From Sediminispirochaeta sp. (GTDB taxonomy: Bacteria > Spirochaetota > Spirochaetia > B11-G9): a stretch of DNA of 38,005 nucleotides. Made by a program: the position numbers and the translations under genes. Below the pieces are notes generated by a model. It saw only the letters and a list, made by a program, of their open reading frames with translations, was not told where the DNA came from and made no database searches. Location: positions 1 through 38,005 of the forward strand of contig JANTFL010000011.1 in NCBI GenBank assembly GCA_024763455.1, written 5' to 3'. This document shows, one piece after another, positions 29,912 to 38,005 of the stretch (position 1 is the first letter of the stretch; every line of letters starts with the position of its first letter).

Positions 29912-30957
29912 TGCAGCACCAGCCCGAATGATCTAAATAGGGGGATAATTATCAAGTACACCATACCTAAAAGCAGCACCCCGGTAAAAAGAATCAGTAC
30001 CGGTTCAATGAGTTTCATGAACCTCACCGATAATCTTTCCAATCGTTTCTCGTAGAACATGGACAACTGCTCGAAAATATCGGTTGTTTTTCCGGTTCTT
30101 TCGCCTAATGAAATCCATGTCGTTATCTCCCGGGGAAATATTATTTCTTTCGAGAAAGCACGGGATAAATTCATCCCGCGGCGGAGATTGCTCTCTACGT
30201 TTTTCAGAGCGCTTTGAAAGCCGGGATTCTGGTAACTTTCGGCAACCAGTCCTATAGCGTTTATAACCGAAGCGCCGCAGGATGTCAGGGTTTCCAATGA
30301 CAGTAAAATATAGAGAACGTGAACGGTCCTGACAATAGTGCTTATAAAAGGGAGTTTTAATGGAAGCGAATAGGTAAACCATTGCTTGATTATTCGAATG
30401 CGGTCATTCTTGTTTCCTTCAAAGCGGAGTACCAGAAAGAGGAGTAAACAAGAAAGTGCAGCAGACGGGACCACTGCCATGAGCATCTTTAAGGCAGCGA
30501 TGGATAAAGAGAAGCTGTTTGAGAGAGGGATGCCGAGATTTGCATAGATACCGGTAATTTTTGGAATAACAAATATACTTATAAAAAGCAGGCTTGTGAT
30601 AGAAGTTACAAGAACGATGAGCGGATACAAAGCAGCGTTCAGAAACTTGTCTCTTAGTATAAGACGTCTAGCTAAAAATGTATTGAGTTTATAAACCGTA
30701 CGTCTCAGATCCCCCGATTTCTCTCCCGCAGCCAATAACTGGAGGTAAAAGTGCGGCAGGTCAGGTTCTGCAGTTTTCATGGATGTGTAAAAGGATAACC
30801 CCTTATCCAAACTGACTTTAAGATTCACTGCAAGTGTTTTGCAGGAAATTTCAGAAATAGATTCTTCAATTATCAGGATTGATTCTTTAATACCAAGTCC
30901 CGCATTCAGCAGTAATGAAAGAAGACGGGTGAACTTAAGGAGGTCATTTCTTTTCAT
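29908..30957 (-). CDS. gspF: GspF inner-membrane T2SS platform protein
   Basis: A 349-residue GspF/PilC-family protein with the two repeated cytoplasmic helical domains (LLNAGLGIKESILIIEESI and LLSLETLTSCGASVINAIGLVAESY) and three membrane helices, near 115-140, 160-185 and 320-342. The family signature AGEKSGDLRRTV and its repeat LGERTGKTTDIF are present. It forms the inner membrane base of the pseudopilus motor. The N-terminal cytoplasmic domain is shorter than in many homologues, starting directly at FTRLLSLLLNAG. It overlaps gspE by 4 nt. Confidence 0.93.
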   Translation of the reverse strand: MKRNDLLKFTRLLSLLLNAGLGIKESILIIEESISEISCKTLAVNLKVSLDKGLSFYTSMKTAEPDLPHFYLQLLAAGEKSGDLRRTVYKLNTFLARRLILRDKFLNAALYPLIVLVTSITSLLFISIFVIPKITGIYANLGIPLSNSFSLSIAALKMLMAVVPSAALSCLLLFLVLRFEGNKNDRIRIIKQWFTYSLPLKLPFISTIVRTVHVLYILLSLETLTSCGASVINAIGLVAESYQNPGFQSALKNVESNLRRGMNLSRAFSKEIIFPREITTWISLGERTGKTTDIFEQLSMFYEKRLERLSVRFMKLIEPVLILFTGVLLLGMVYLIIIPLFRSFGLVLQ

Positions 30958-32429
30958 AAGAGATCTATCACCCCCTCTAGTTCAGAAACAGAAGTAACTC
31001 CTTCATGTATTTTTTCGATCCCCTCATGAATAAGAAACTGCATCCCTTTTTTACTGAGATGTTGCTGAATCTTAAGCCTGTCTGTCCCCCTAGAGATCAT
31101 TTTTTCAAGATCTTCATCCACGGTAAAAGCTTCCATGATGGGGATTCGTCCAAGATACCCGGTCCCGCTGCACTTTTTGCACCCCGCAGCGTCGAACACA
31201 GTCACCGGTACAGATCCAGTTTTTCGTAGAAGTATTTTCTCTGCAGCAGTCGGGGCCCTTTCTTTTCTGCAGTAAGGGCATAACATGCGTATAAGTCTCT
31301 GAGCAATAGAGATCTTAAGAACCGCTGCAATCATGAAAGGAGCAATACCAAGATTCGACAACCTGTCAATAACTGCAACGGAATTTTTTGTATGAAGAGT
31401 GGTAAGAACCAGATGTCCGGTTAGTGCCGCACGAACAGCCATTGAAGCTGTATCTGGATCACGAATTTCACCGATCATCAAAATATCAGGGTCCTGACGC
31501 AGAACTTTCTTCAACGCACTGCCGAATGTTATCCCTGCCTCCTCATGTATTTGTACCTGATTTATTCCCTGCAGCAGATATTCAACGGGATCTTCTATCG
31601 TTACTATCTTCAGATTTTCACTATTAAAACCTCTTATGATTGCATTAAGCGTTGTCGTTTTCCCACTGCCTGTAGGGCCGGAGACAACAACCATACCGGA
31701 AGGGATCTTTAGAATATTTTGTACCGATGACAGGTTTGCTTTATTCAGTCCCAGAGAAGTAATGCTGACAATGCTGCTTTTTCTTCCAAGAAGACGTAAC
31801 ACAATTGACTCTCCTTTTATGGTGGGAACAATTGATACCCGTATGTCCTGTACTTCTTTTTCAAGATTGAACGACATCCTTCCATCCTGAGGAAGCCTGT
31901 GCTCCATAATATTGAGACCGGATATAATTTTTATTCTTGAAGATACTGCTGAGTAGAATGAAGAGTCGATGGTTCTTACCTTTCTCAGAACACCGTCTAT
32001 CCGGTACCGTACGTTAAAGACTTTTTTATAACTTTCAAGGTGTATATCAGAAGCTCTTTTTCTTATCCCCTCCAGGATAATATTGTTTACAAAATTTATT
32101 GCGGGGGCATCATCTTCTACTTTATCAAGGATAAGCGTTCTGTCCTCTGATTTGCTATTACTCATCCCGCTATTTTCAAAACCGGAATAAAGTTTGCTCA
32201 AACACTCCTTTAAATCATCTTGTTCCAATTTCCTGTAAACAATACTTTTCTTGTGGTAACGGTTAAGAATATCCCGTAACTCTTCATCATCCGGATTACA
32301 TATTCCAACGGTAACAGATACTTTCCCCTGCCGGAGTACAATAGCTGACCGGTTCTCGATAAACTCGTGGGAGTACTGATCTTTACCCGCCGGGAGAGGG
32401 TAAAAGCTGTTAAGAGGGACTACTTCCAT
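30954..32429 (-). CDS. gspE: GspE type II secretion ATPase
   Basis: A 491-residue secretion ATPase that powers pseudopilus assembly. Motifs are complete: Walker A GPTGSGKTTT at 251-260, Asp box EDPVEY from 280, Walker B DILMIGEIRDPDT around 315-327, His box TTLHT near 343-347, and a zinc-binding module with C384, C387, C417 and C420 (CPYCRKE and CKKC). The N-terminal N1/N2 region is short. It overlaps gspD by 10 nt and carries a GGAG Shine-Dalgarno 7 nt before the ATG. One ATPase and no PilT-type retraction ATPase support a secretion system and not a type IV pilus. Confidence 0.95.
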   Translation of the reverse strand: MEVVPLNSFYPLPAGKDQYSHEFIENRSAIVLRQGKVSVTVGICNPDDEELRDILNRYHKKSIVYRKLEQDDLKECLSKLYSGFENSGMSNSKSEDRTLILDKVEDDAPAINFVNNIILEGIRKRASDIHLESYKKVFNVRYRIDGVLRKVRTIDSSFYSAVSSRIKIISGLNIMEHRLPQDGRMSFNLEKEVQDIRVSIVPTIKGESIVLRLLGRKSSIVSITSLGLNKANLSSVQNILKIPSGMVVVSGPTGSGKTTTLNAIIRGFNSENLKIVTIEDPVEYLLQGINQVQIHEEAGITFGSALKKVLRQDPDILMIGEIRDPDTASMAVRAALTGHLVLTTLHTKNSVAVIDRLSNLGIAPFMIAAVLKISIAQRLIRMLCPYCRKERAPTAAEKILLRKTGSVPVTVFDAAGCKKCSGTGYLGRIPIMEAFTVDEDLEKMISRGTDRLKIQQHLSKKGMQFLIHEGIEKIHEGVTSVSELEGVIDLL

Positions 32430-34582
32430 GGATCTGCTCCGAAAAAAAAGCTTTGATACTCTCTTTTAAAAAAGTCTTTTATACTGACGTTATTCTGCTT
32501 CGGTGTTTCGACGCTGGGGATTATATAGATGACCATTTCAGTATTTCTGGATGTTTCAGCCTTGCTTGTGAAAATCTTGCCGATGATTGGAATATCACCA
32601 AGCACTGGAGTTTTCTGGTAGGAAGTGTCTTTTTCCTGTTGAAACAAGCCGCCAATGACGACCGGTTTCCCCGACCGGGTACGCACATGAGTATTGACTA
32701 CCTTTTCAGAGGTTGGCGGTGGATTTCCTGAAAGAGAGGAAATATCCGCGCCTCTCTTGGAAACTGTGGCTTTTACGTTCATTGTTATTGTACCTTCTCC
32801 TGATACCCATCCATTTATCCGTATAACCAAACCCGATGTTATCTCTCGTGTAACTCCCGTTGACAATGTCTTTCCGGTGTCAGGATCAATCTCCATGTCC
32901 CGGTAACGGTAGGTGTTGGTATTTTGGAAACTGATGTCTTCTCCTGTTAAACCATTCAGCGTCGTATCTGCCATAACCCGGGCATTTGAGTTGCCTATTT
33001 TTGCATTGAGATCCAGGGCAAACTGATACCCAAAGGTCGTTACTAAATCAAGATTAAGATTAATCAGGTTCCCCAGAGCGCCGATGAACGTACTTTGTGT
33101 ACCATTTTTTACGGGATTGTTGCTGAAATTCAGGCTGAAATCTTCGTTTCCGCTTCGCTGATACTGAACAACCAGGAGTTCGTATCGTATCTGAGGGATG
33201 GGTTTGTCGATGTATGGAAGGCTGTCCATGAATGATTCGAGTTTTTCCCCGGACCCGGTGTAGAAAACCATAGTCGGATCATGTGACTGCAGTATCTCGT
33301 TACGGCCAACCATTGGCGGCAGATGCTTTAGAAGATCGGAAGAGCGGATGTACTTGAGAGAAATAGGGGAGGTTTTTCTTTCTCTGTCCATAATTGCGGT
33401 AAAAGATGAAAAGTCTTCAGTTTGCTCAGCTGAAGCCTCAATAATAAAAGAGTAAGGGTCAGTTGTTGGTGTCAGTTTAAGGTTGGAGAATTTCGGAGGG
33501 ATTGCCTGAAGGAGTTCATCCACGGTAATATAGGAAAGAGCTATTCGTTTAATAACATTTCCGCTGTATTCCGTTTCAAGTTTACGGATAAAATCTTTAA
33601 TTATTTTTGTATTCCGGTAAGTGCCGGACAAAATTACAGAATTGTTCTCTTTATCGATTTTGAAACCGGACAAACCCGATATTCCCGGTGGGAGAAGTGT
33701 GGGGAGTCTTTGAACCGGGACATGGTGAAGAGTAATATAGCTTGATGTTTCCAGGTTTTTAAGAACTTCATTTCTTGACACATCATAGATATAATAAAGC
33801 CCATCCCGTTCAGTAAAATCTGCATTAGCCTGTTCAAGAATGAGACGTAACAGTGTATCAAAGGGTTTGTTTTTAAAAGAGATATTCTTAAGAACAGTAG
33901 TATTATGAGTGAGAAGTGAGTATTCTTTACTGGAAAGAGAAAAAAGTTTGACCAGTGCTTCCGAAAGGGGGAGTGATTCTGCAGTTATTGAGAAGAGACT
34001 GTCGTTTTGGGTAATTGCATGTGGTTTATGCGCTGTAATGGTTTGTAATGAAACCGGTTCCTTTTTTACATAGAAATAGTCACTTAAATTTTCAACCTTA
34101 TAGTCTTTAAAACGGTGCATAATGATCTCAAGTACTCGGTTTACGGGAAGTTTATGGGCATTTATCATTACAGAATCCGATGGCAGGGGGTCGAAAAGAA
34201 TTGTTTTTCCGATTGCCTCTGATATTTTCGCAAAAAGCAGCTCCAGAGGAACACCCGTGGCCTTAACCGAAAGACTCTCTGATTCGGTGTCATAGAACGT
34301 ATAAATTTTGGAAATATAGAAGATATTATCTTTTTTGACAAAGTAAAGGTCATAAAGGGAGAGGAAGTGGTTTAATGCATCTTCTAGATTTGTGTGTGTA
34401 AAATGGTACGATCCTTTACCCTCCACCGTATCATCGGTAATTATGGAGGTCCCTGTTGCTTCTGCGAGGGTAAAGAGAATATCCGTTATCGGTTTGTTTA
34501 TGAATTCCATCTGTTTTATCTCCTGCGCAGCCGTCAAAAAAGGGAGAAAACAGATAAACATAAAAATAAACGTTCGGGTCAA
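32420..34582 (-). CDS. gspD: GspD secretin
   Basis: A 720-residue outer membrane secretin. After a signal peptide (LTRTFIFMFICFLPFLTAAQE) come several N domains (for example FINKPITDILFTLAEATGTS and repeats of the LLRLILEQANADF type), then the secretin pore with GEGTITMNVKATVSKRGAD, VIGGLFQQEKD and the signature TPVLGDIPIIGKIF (658-671). I place the start at TTG 34582: it overlaps the stop TGA of the peptidase gene as TTGA, and CAGGGG lies 8 nt before it. The longer in-frame stretch upstream is only the peptidase gene read in another frame. GspD forms the exit channel. Confidence 0.9.
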   Translation of the reverse strand: MTRTFIFMFICFLPFLTAAQEIKQMEFINKPITDILFTLAEATGTSIITDDTVEGKGSYHFTHTNLEDALNHFLSLYDLYFVKKDNIFYISKIYTFYDTESESLSVKATGVPLELLFAKISEAIGKTILFDPLPSDSVMINAHKLPVNRVLEIIMHRFKDYKVENLSDYFYVKKEPVSLQTITAHKPHAITQNDSLFSITAESLPLSEALVKLFSLSSKEYSLLTHNTTVLKNISFKNKPFDTLLRLILEQANADFTERDGLYYIYDVSRNEVLKNLETSSYITLHHVPVQRLPTLLPPGISGLSGFKIDKENNSVILSGTYRNTKIIKDFIRKLETEYSGNVIKRIALSYITVDELLQAIPPKFSNLKLTPTTDPYSFIIEASAEQTEDFSSFTAIMDRERKTSPISLKYIRSSDLLKHLPPMVGRNEILQSHDPTMVFYTGSGEKLESFMDSLPYIDKPIPQIRYELLVVQYQRSGNEDFSLNFSNNPVKNGTQSTFIGALGNLINLNLDLVTTFGYQFALDLNAKIGNSNARVMADTTLNGLTGEDISFQNTNTYRYRDMEIDPDTGKTLSTGVTREITSGLVIRINGWVSGEGTITMNVKATVSKRGADISSLSGNPPPTSEKVVNTHVRTRSGKPVVIGGLFQQEKDTSYQKTPVLGDIPIIGKIFTSKAETSRNTEMVIYIIPSVETPKQNNVSIKDFFKREYQSFFFGADPWK

Positions 34583-35058
34583 TGCAGATACCCCTGAATA
34601 AAGGATATGAGAACATTGTGGAGGAAATATGCTCCGATGCTTCCTGCTGAGAGAAACGGAGCGAAGGGAACTTTTGATTCCCGTTTTATTTTTCCTGCTG
34701 CACATGCAGCGAGGGTGAATAGTAGTGCTGAAATGGATGCTATAAAAACAGCAGTAAACCACCCGGGGAAGCGGTTGAATACCCCCATGAGAGCAGAAAA
34801 CTTTACGTCGCCCATACCAAGCCTCTTTCCGGTTACATACCTCACCGTATAAAAAAAGAGTGCTCCGGCAATCAGGTTTACAAGAGTGGATAAAAAGTTG
34901 TCTTTCAGGATACATAATCGTAAAATTGAAATAACAAGTATTCCAGAGAAACTACACCAGTTCGGAATAACAAGTTTTTTAATATCGGTTATAGATGCAG
35001 GAACGGCGAAAAAAAGAAAGGCTATGAGTAAAAAAATCTGTATCTGTGTCTCTTTCAT
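34579..35058 (-). CDS. gspO: Prepilin peptidase (A24 family, GspO-like, without methylase domain)
   Basis: A 159-residue membrane protease that cleaves prepilin leaders. The two catalytic aspartates lie in SITDIKK (near residue 25) and in RLGMGDVKFSALMG (GxGD motif), with about six hydrophobic helices. The N-terminal cytoplasmic N-methyltransferase domain with its CxxC zinc motifs, usual in GspO/PilD, is missing, as in short peptidases of the TadV/CpaA type. It is the first gene of the operon. Its ATG has no near Shine-Dalgarno (GGGAG is 20 nt away) and no convincing promoter is seen in the 126 bp upstream; a TATACG 5 nt before the ATG is a weak leaderless candidate. Confidence 0.92.
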   Translation of the reverse strand: MKETQIQIFLLIAFLFFAVPASITDIKKLVIPNWCSFSGILVISILRLCILKDNFLSTLVNLIAGALFFYTVRYVTGKRLGMGDVKFSALMGVFNRFPGWFTAVFIASISALLFTLAACAAGKIKRESKVPFAPFLSAGSIGAYFLHNVLISFIQGYLH

Positions 35059-35184
35059 ACAAACGTATACGGTAAAAACTCCCTGTCTGATTCAGAATAG
35101 ATAGAAAATGTTTAATGTACGTCTTGCAGAATACAGGTATAACTATATAGAATAGCGCAGTGAAGTTATTATCAGGAGTGTGGT

Positions 35185-35481
35185 ATGAGTAGTGTATCAA
35201 AAGAAGATGTTCTAAGCGTAATAGAAAGTGTAAAACATCCCGCAATAAATCTGAGTCTTATAGAATTGGGAATGCTGCGTAATATAAACATAGAAGATGA
35301 ATCAGTTTCTGCGGAGTTCGTTTTTCCTTTCCCGAATATTCCCATAAAAGAGATGCTCTTTTCCAGCGTGCGGCAGCCTCTGGAGAATATGGGGTATTCT
35401 TTGGAGTTTACAGAAACCCTTATGACAGCTGAAGAGGTGCAGAGATTTTTAGCCCTGGAAACGGCTAACTGGAAAGGATAA
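35185..35481 (+). CDS. DUF59/MIP18-like protein
   Basis: A 98-residue protein of the DUF59 (MIP18, PaaD/SufT-like) fold: EDVLSVIESVKHPAINLSLIELGMLRNINIEDESV, then FPNIPIKEMLFSSVRQPLENMGY. Family members assist iron-sulfur cluster assembly or oxygenase maturation. The protein has no cysteine at all, so it lacks the cysteine found in most family members at the equivalent of the FPNIPI loop. An AGGAG Shine-Dalgarno precedes the ATG. It is divergent from the T2SS operon and alone on the plus strand; no suf or isc genes are in the window. Confidence 0.8.
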   Translation: MSSVSKEDVLSVIESVKHPAINLSLIELGMLRNINIEDESVSAEFVFPFPNIPIKEMLFSSVRQPLENMGYSLEFTETLMTAEEVQRFLALETANWKG

Positions 35482-35504
35482 TCCTGTTTTACTGCTTAAC
35501 CTGC

Positions 35505-36533
35505 TTATGGTAGGCAAACTCTTAAAAGGCTTATATTGTCAATAGAAGGCTCAATCTCACCGGATTCAATGCTGTGTACTAAATCTATGACCAGGTTGTT
35601 GTAGGGGGTCGGGGTATTGTACTTTGCCCCGAAATCACGGACGATCCCATTTATGTATTCTATTTCTGTTTTCTTTCCTTTCTCAATATCCTGGAGCAGG
35701 CTGGCTTTCAAATCCCTGTGGTTTCGTATTGCAATAGGGATGATAAGGTTTGAAATCCTCTCTTTTAACTTTGAATGGTAGTCGAAGAGTTTTACTATAT
35801 CCTTCCCTTGAACCGGTTCAATCTTTATTCCGGCATTTTTTGCAACGTCAATACATTCCTTAATAATTCTCTGGGCATATAATCTTGAATGCCTGTTTTT
35901 TGCAACTTCACCGAATGTGCATCCCAGTACCGCGGATAATCCGCTGAACGCACTGTTGATCAGCAGTTTTGACCACCTTGCTCCAATAAAGTTATCGACA
36001 GTTTCTACCGGCCCCATAGTTTCAAGTATTTCCTTGATGAGTTCCAGCTTTTCAGCACTCCCATTACCAAAGCTGCCAAGACTGAATGTAAGATGATCCG
36101 GGTCGGAGGTTAGCTCACTTACGCCCCCTCCGATCATGGTTGCACCCCAGGCGACAGTACATCCGAAGGTTCTCTCTTCTCCCAGAATTGTGCTTATCCC
36201 GTATTCTGGCAGTCCGTTCTGCAAGGTACAGAGGACTCCTTTATCGCTCATAAAGTCTGCAATGTATGTAACTACTGCATCATTTTCAGTCTGCTTGGTA
36301 AGCAGAAATACAACATCGTACTTTTTACTCATCTGCTCCGGGAGAAGGGCGTTTACCGGAACAGTAAACTCCAGAGTCCCGGTGATCTGTGCCCCTTTAT
36401 TTTTTAACCCTTCCACATGTGCTCTGTTTCTGGTAATAAGGTCTACGCTAAGTCCTGCTTTGGCTAAAAAAGCCCCAAGTATTGTACCGAGGGCTCCTGC
36501 TCCGTAGATAGCAATATTCAATTTCTCATCCAT
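35505..36533 (-). CDS. 2-dehydropantoate 2-reductase (ketopantoate reductase) family protein
   Basis: A 342-residue member of the ApbA/PanE family. The NADP-binding fold NIAIYGAGALGTILGAFLAK starts at residue 6 (GAGALG 11-16), the next blocks are VVFLLTKQTEND and LCTLQNGLPEYG, and the C-terminal half has RWSKLLINSAFSGLSAVLG and KASLLQDIEKGKKTEIEYINGIV, where K and E are the family's active-site and substrate residues. It may make pantoate for coenzyme A or reduce a related 2-keto acid; paralogues of this family are common, so panE is not certain. Its promoter has the -10 box 8 nt before the ATG and no Shine-Dalgarno. Confidence 0.87.
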   Translation of the reverse strand: MDEKLNIAIYGAGALGTILGAFLAKAGLSVDLITRNRAHVEGLKNKGAQITGTLEFTVPVNALLPEQMSKKYDVVFLLTKQTENDAVVTYIADFMSDKGVLCTLQNGLPEYGISTILGEERTFGCTVAWGATMIGGGVSELTSDPDHLTFSLGSFGNGSAEKLELIKEILETMGPVETVDNFIGARWSKLLINSAFSGLSAVLGCTFGEVAKNRHSRLYAQRIIKECIDVAKNAGIKIEPVQGKDIVKLFDYHSKLKERISNLIIPIAIRNHRDLKASLLQDIEKGKKTEIEYINGIVRDFGAKYNTPTPYNNLVIDLVHSIESGEIEPSIDNISLLRVCLP

Positions 36534-36541
36534 AGATTCAA

Positions 36542-36570
36542 GACATATATCTTTCCGGATAAAATGTCAA
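36542..36570 (-). promoter_or_regulatory. Promoter of the ketopantoate-reductase-family gene, near-leaderless
   Basis: A perfect TTGACA (36570-36565) and TATGTC (36547-36542) are 17 nt apart on the minus strand, just after the MATE gene stop. Eight nt lie between the -10 box and the ATG at 36533, with no Shine-Dalgarno, so the leader would be at most one or two nt. Confidence 0.55.
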
Positions 36571-36575
36571 ATAAT

Positions 36576-37970
36576 TTATATAGTTTCTGCTGCTGCCAAG
36601 GTCCTCTCATTCTTTCTCGTCCGTAAGATTTTAACTGTATACACCAATAAGATGAGAGCAGCTGTCCAATTTACCGCGGTTATTCCCCACCAAATTCCGG
36701 TAATACCAAGACCGAAATAAAACGCGAATAGATTAAAGAAAAGAAAGGGAGCTGGAATTTGACGATAAATCCCTGTCCATAATATCATTGACGGCCGTTT
36801 GATTCCCTGAAGAACCGCACCGCATTGATAGAGCAGAATATAACTGTAAAAGGAAACGAATTGAATCCGAAGGTATAAAACACCGATTCTTAAAACATCA
36901 GGATCTTTGGTAAAGATTGAGAGCAGCTCCCGGGCAAAGATCATTACCGGGGTCATCATGACAAAAAATATTAGTAATCCCATTTTGAGTGTAGTTTTAA
37001 AACCCTCCGTGATCCGTTCAGATTTCTCTGCACCATTATTCTGTCCCGTAAGGGACGCGAGTGCCGTATTTAAACCAATTGTGGGAATAAGCGCAATCTG
37101 TTCAATACGCATAGCTGCACCATAGGCTGCTATTGCAGACTTTCCAAAATCAGAAATGTAGTAGGTAATGACAAACACACCTGCTGCCATAATAATCATG
37201 TTGAGTGTAGCGGGGGTTCCCTGAGCAAGTATTTCCTTCATTGCTTTTTTTTGGGGTATGAAATACTGTCGTGTTACCCCTTTTAACGTGCCGAGAGAAC
37301 GAACGCATAAGAACAAGTATAACGTGCCGCCGGCTTGCACGAGAACTGTTGCCAAAGCAATCCCCGGGATTCCAAGAGCTGGTATTATCTGTATAGAACC
37401 TAGAGAAAAACCGAATAATAAGAGAGGGTCGAGGAAAATGTTTATAATAAATCCGGCAATAAGAAATTTGCTAAAGCTTTTTGTATCCCCCGCAGCGTTT
37501 AAAAGACCGTTTACAATAAAATTCAGTATAAAGAAAGGAGACCCGATAATAATTATGCCTGTGTAGGCTCCTGCTTCTTTCAGAAGGGATCCGTCAGCAT
37601 GGAAGAGTCTAAAGAGCGGATTCATAAACGTGTACAACAGAATTGCAGCACCTGCCGAGATACTCAGCCCCAAAATTATGGACTGAATAAAGTATTCCTT
37701 TACCTTTTCCGATTGATTCTTACCAAAAAGATTTGAAATTATGCCGCTTACCCCGCTTCCAATACCGGATCCAAAAGCTATTACAATGATATATACAGGA
37801 AATGAGAGGGATAGTGCTGCTAAAGCTGTAGTACTTGACTGGCCTGCCCAAAAGGTGTCGGTAAAATTATACATGGTATTAAAAAAGTAGCCGATACTTG
37901 CCGGAACCGCCATAGTAAGAATATGCCGCGTAATTGAGCCTTGTGTAAGATTTAAAACTGGTTTACTCAT
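36576..37970 (-). CDS. MATE family efflux transporter
   Basis: A 464-residue inner-membrane protein with twelve predicted helices in two homologous bundles, typical of the MATE family of Na+ or H+ driven drug and metabolite exporters (NorM/DinF-like branch). Diagnostic blocks are MAVPASIGYFFNTMYNFTDTFWAGQ at the N terminus, GSGVSGIISNLFGKNQ and the second-half repeat GTPATLNMIIMAAGVFVITYYISDFG. Substrates cannot be inferred. An AGGAGAG Shine-Dalgarno precedes the ATG and a TATAAT is at 37995-37990. The ketopantoate-reductase-family gene follows after 42 nt with its own promoter. Confidence 0.93.
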   Translation of the reverse strand: MSKPVLNLTQGSITRHILTMAVPASIGYFFNTMYNFTDTFWAGQSSTTALAALSLSFPVYIIVIAFGSGIGSGVSGIISNLFGKNQSEKVKEYFIQSIILGLSISAGAAILLYTFMNPLFRLFHADGSLLKEAGAYTGIIIIGSPFFILNFIVNGLLNAAGDTKSFSKFLIAGFIINIFLDPLLLFGFSLGSIQIIPALGIPGIALATVLVQAGGTLYLFLCVRSLGTLKGVTRQYFIPQKKAMKEILAQGTPATLNMIIMAAGVFVITYYISDFGKSAIAAYGAAMRIEQIALIPTIGLNTALASLTGQNNGAEKSERITEGFKTTLKMGLLIFFVMMTPVMIFARELLSIFTKDPDVLRIGVLYLRIQFVSFYSYILLYQCGAVLQGIKRPSMILWTGIYRQIPAPFLFFNLFAFYFGLGITGIWWGITAVNWTAALILLVYTVKILRTRKNERTLAAAETI

Positions 37971-37989
37971 ACTGCTCTCCTATATTACT

Positions 37990-37995
37990 ATTATA
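37990..37995 (-). promoter_or_regulatory. -10 box of the MATE gene
   Basis: A perfect TATAAT on the minus strand at 37995-37990 predicts a start near 37983 and a 12-nt leader with AGGAG. The -35 box would lie beyond the right edge of the window. Confidence 0.45.
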
Positions 37996-38005
37996 CTCAT
38001 AATTA

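Noticed and set aside
34583..34915. N-terminal extension of GspD by 111 codons
   Set aside because: It is the prepilin peptidase gene read in another frame and carries no signal peptide; the TTGA overlap gives a better start.
25188..35058. Type IV pilus operon instead of type II secretion
   Set aside because: A single GspE-type ATPase without PilT, a GspG with the calcium loop and a GspK-like large pseudopilin fit type II secretion.
36136..36507. 123-codon plus-strand frame opposite the ketopantoate-reductase-family gene
   Set aside because: It is the antisense shadow of the conserved NADP-binding region; no start signal is present.

Overview
The window is about 38 kb of compact, moderately AT-rich bacterial chromosome. 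A secretin and a complete type II secretion operon, several lipoproteins and an outer-membrane-type protein set point to a diderm. The mix of gene families would suit a free-living spirochaete, but there is no rRNA or other marker here, so that placement is inference. I see no phage, insertion sequence, CRISPR array, tRNA or rRNA.

Left part (1-7.1 kb): a fragment of an unrecognised gene, a DUF1059 protein, a DUF1295 membrane protein divergent from thiol peroxidase (tpx), and a tight five-gene minus-strand operon: DUF2141 secreted protein, NTF2-like protein, short-chain dehydrogenase and two tandem phytoene-desaturase/carotenoid-isomerase-like FAD oxidoreductases. It looks like an oxidative or lipid/isoprenoid modification module with an undefined substrate. 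Next (7.1-16.3 kb) come a TauE/SafE-like membrane protein with a histidine kinase and OmpR-type regulator, divergent from arsC; a membrane protein plus nitroreductase; a divergent plus-strand operon (soluble unknown with a G10 tract, TauE/SafE permease, patatin-like lipase); and a HisD-family dehydrogenase with altered active-site residues.

Middle (16.4-25.1 kb): ABM-domain protein, bacterial N-end-rule leucyltransferase (bpt), an acyl-CoA ligase, a secreted transglutaminase-like protein, yhbY, ComEB-type dCMP deaminase, an iron-type alcohol dehydrogenase, a secreted lipoprotein alpha/beta hydrolase with a long leader, and another lipoprotein. Right part (25.2-35.1 kb): one 12-gene overlapping type II secretion operon in the order prepilin peptidase, GspD, E, F, L, M, C, TPR-like lipoprotein, G, mini-pseudopilin, I/J-like, K. 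The end holds a DUF59 protein, a ketopantoate-reductase-family enzyme and a MATE transporter.

The most unexpected regulatory signal is a recurring promoter layout in which a -10 box lies exactly 6 nt before the ATG with no Shine-Dalgarno sequence (genes starting at 1311, 12680, 21195 and 21260; an 8-nt version at 36533). This predicts leaderless mRNAs alongside ordinary SD-led genes. Other points worth checking are the G10 tract inside a gene, the possible new T2SS lipoprotein component, the HisD-family variant beside a GntR/FadR-type palindrome, and palindromes inside promoters.
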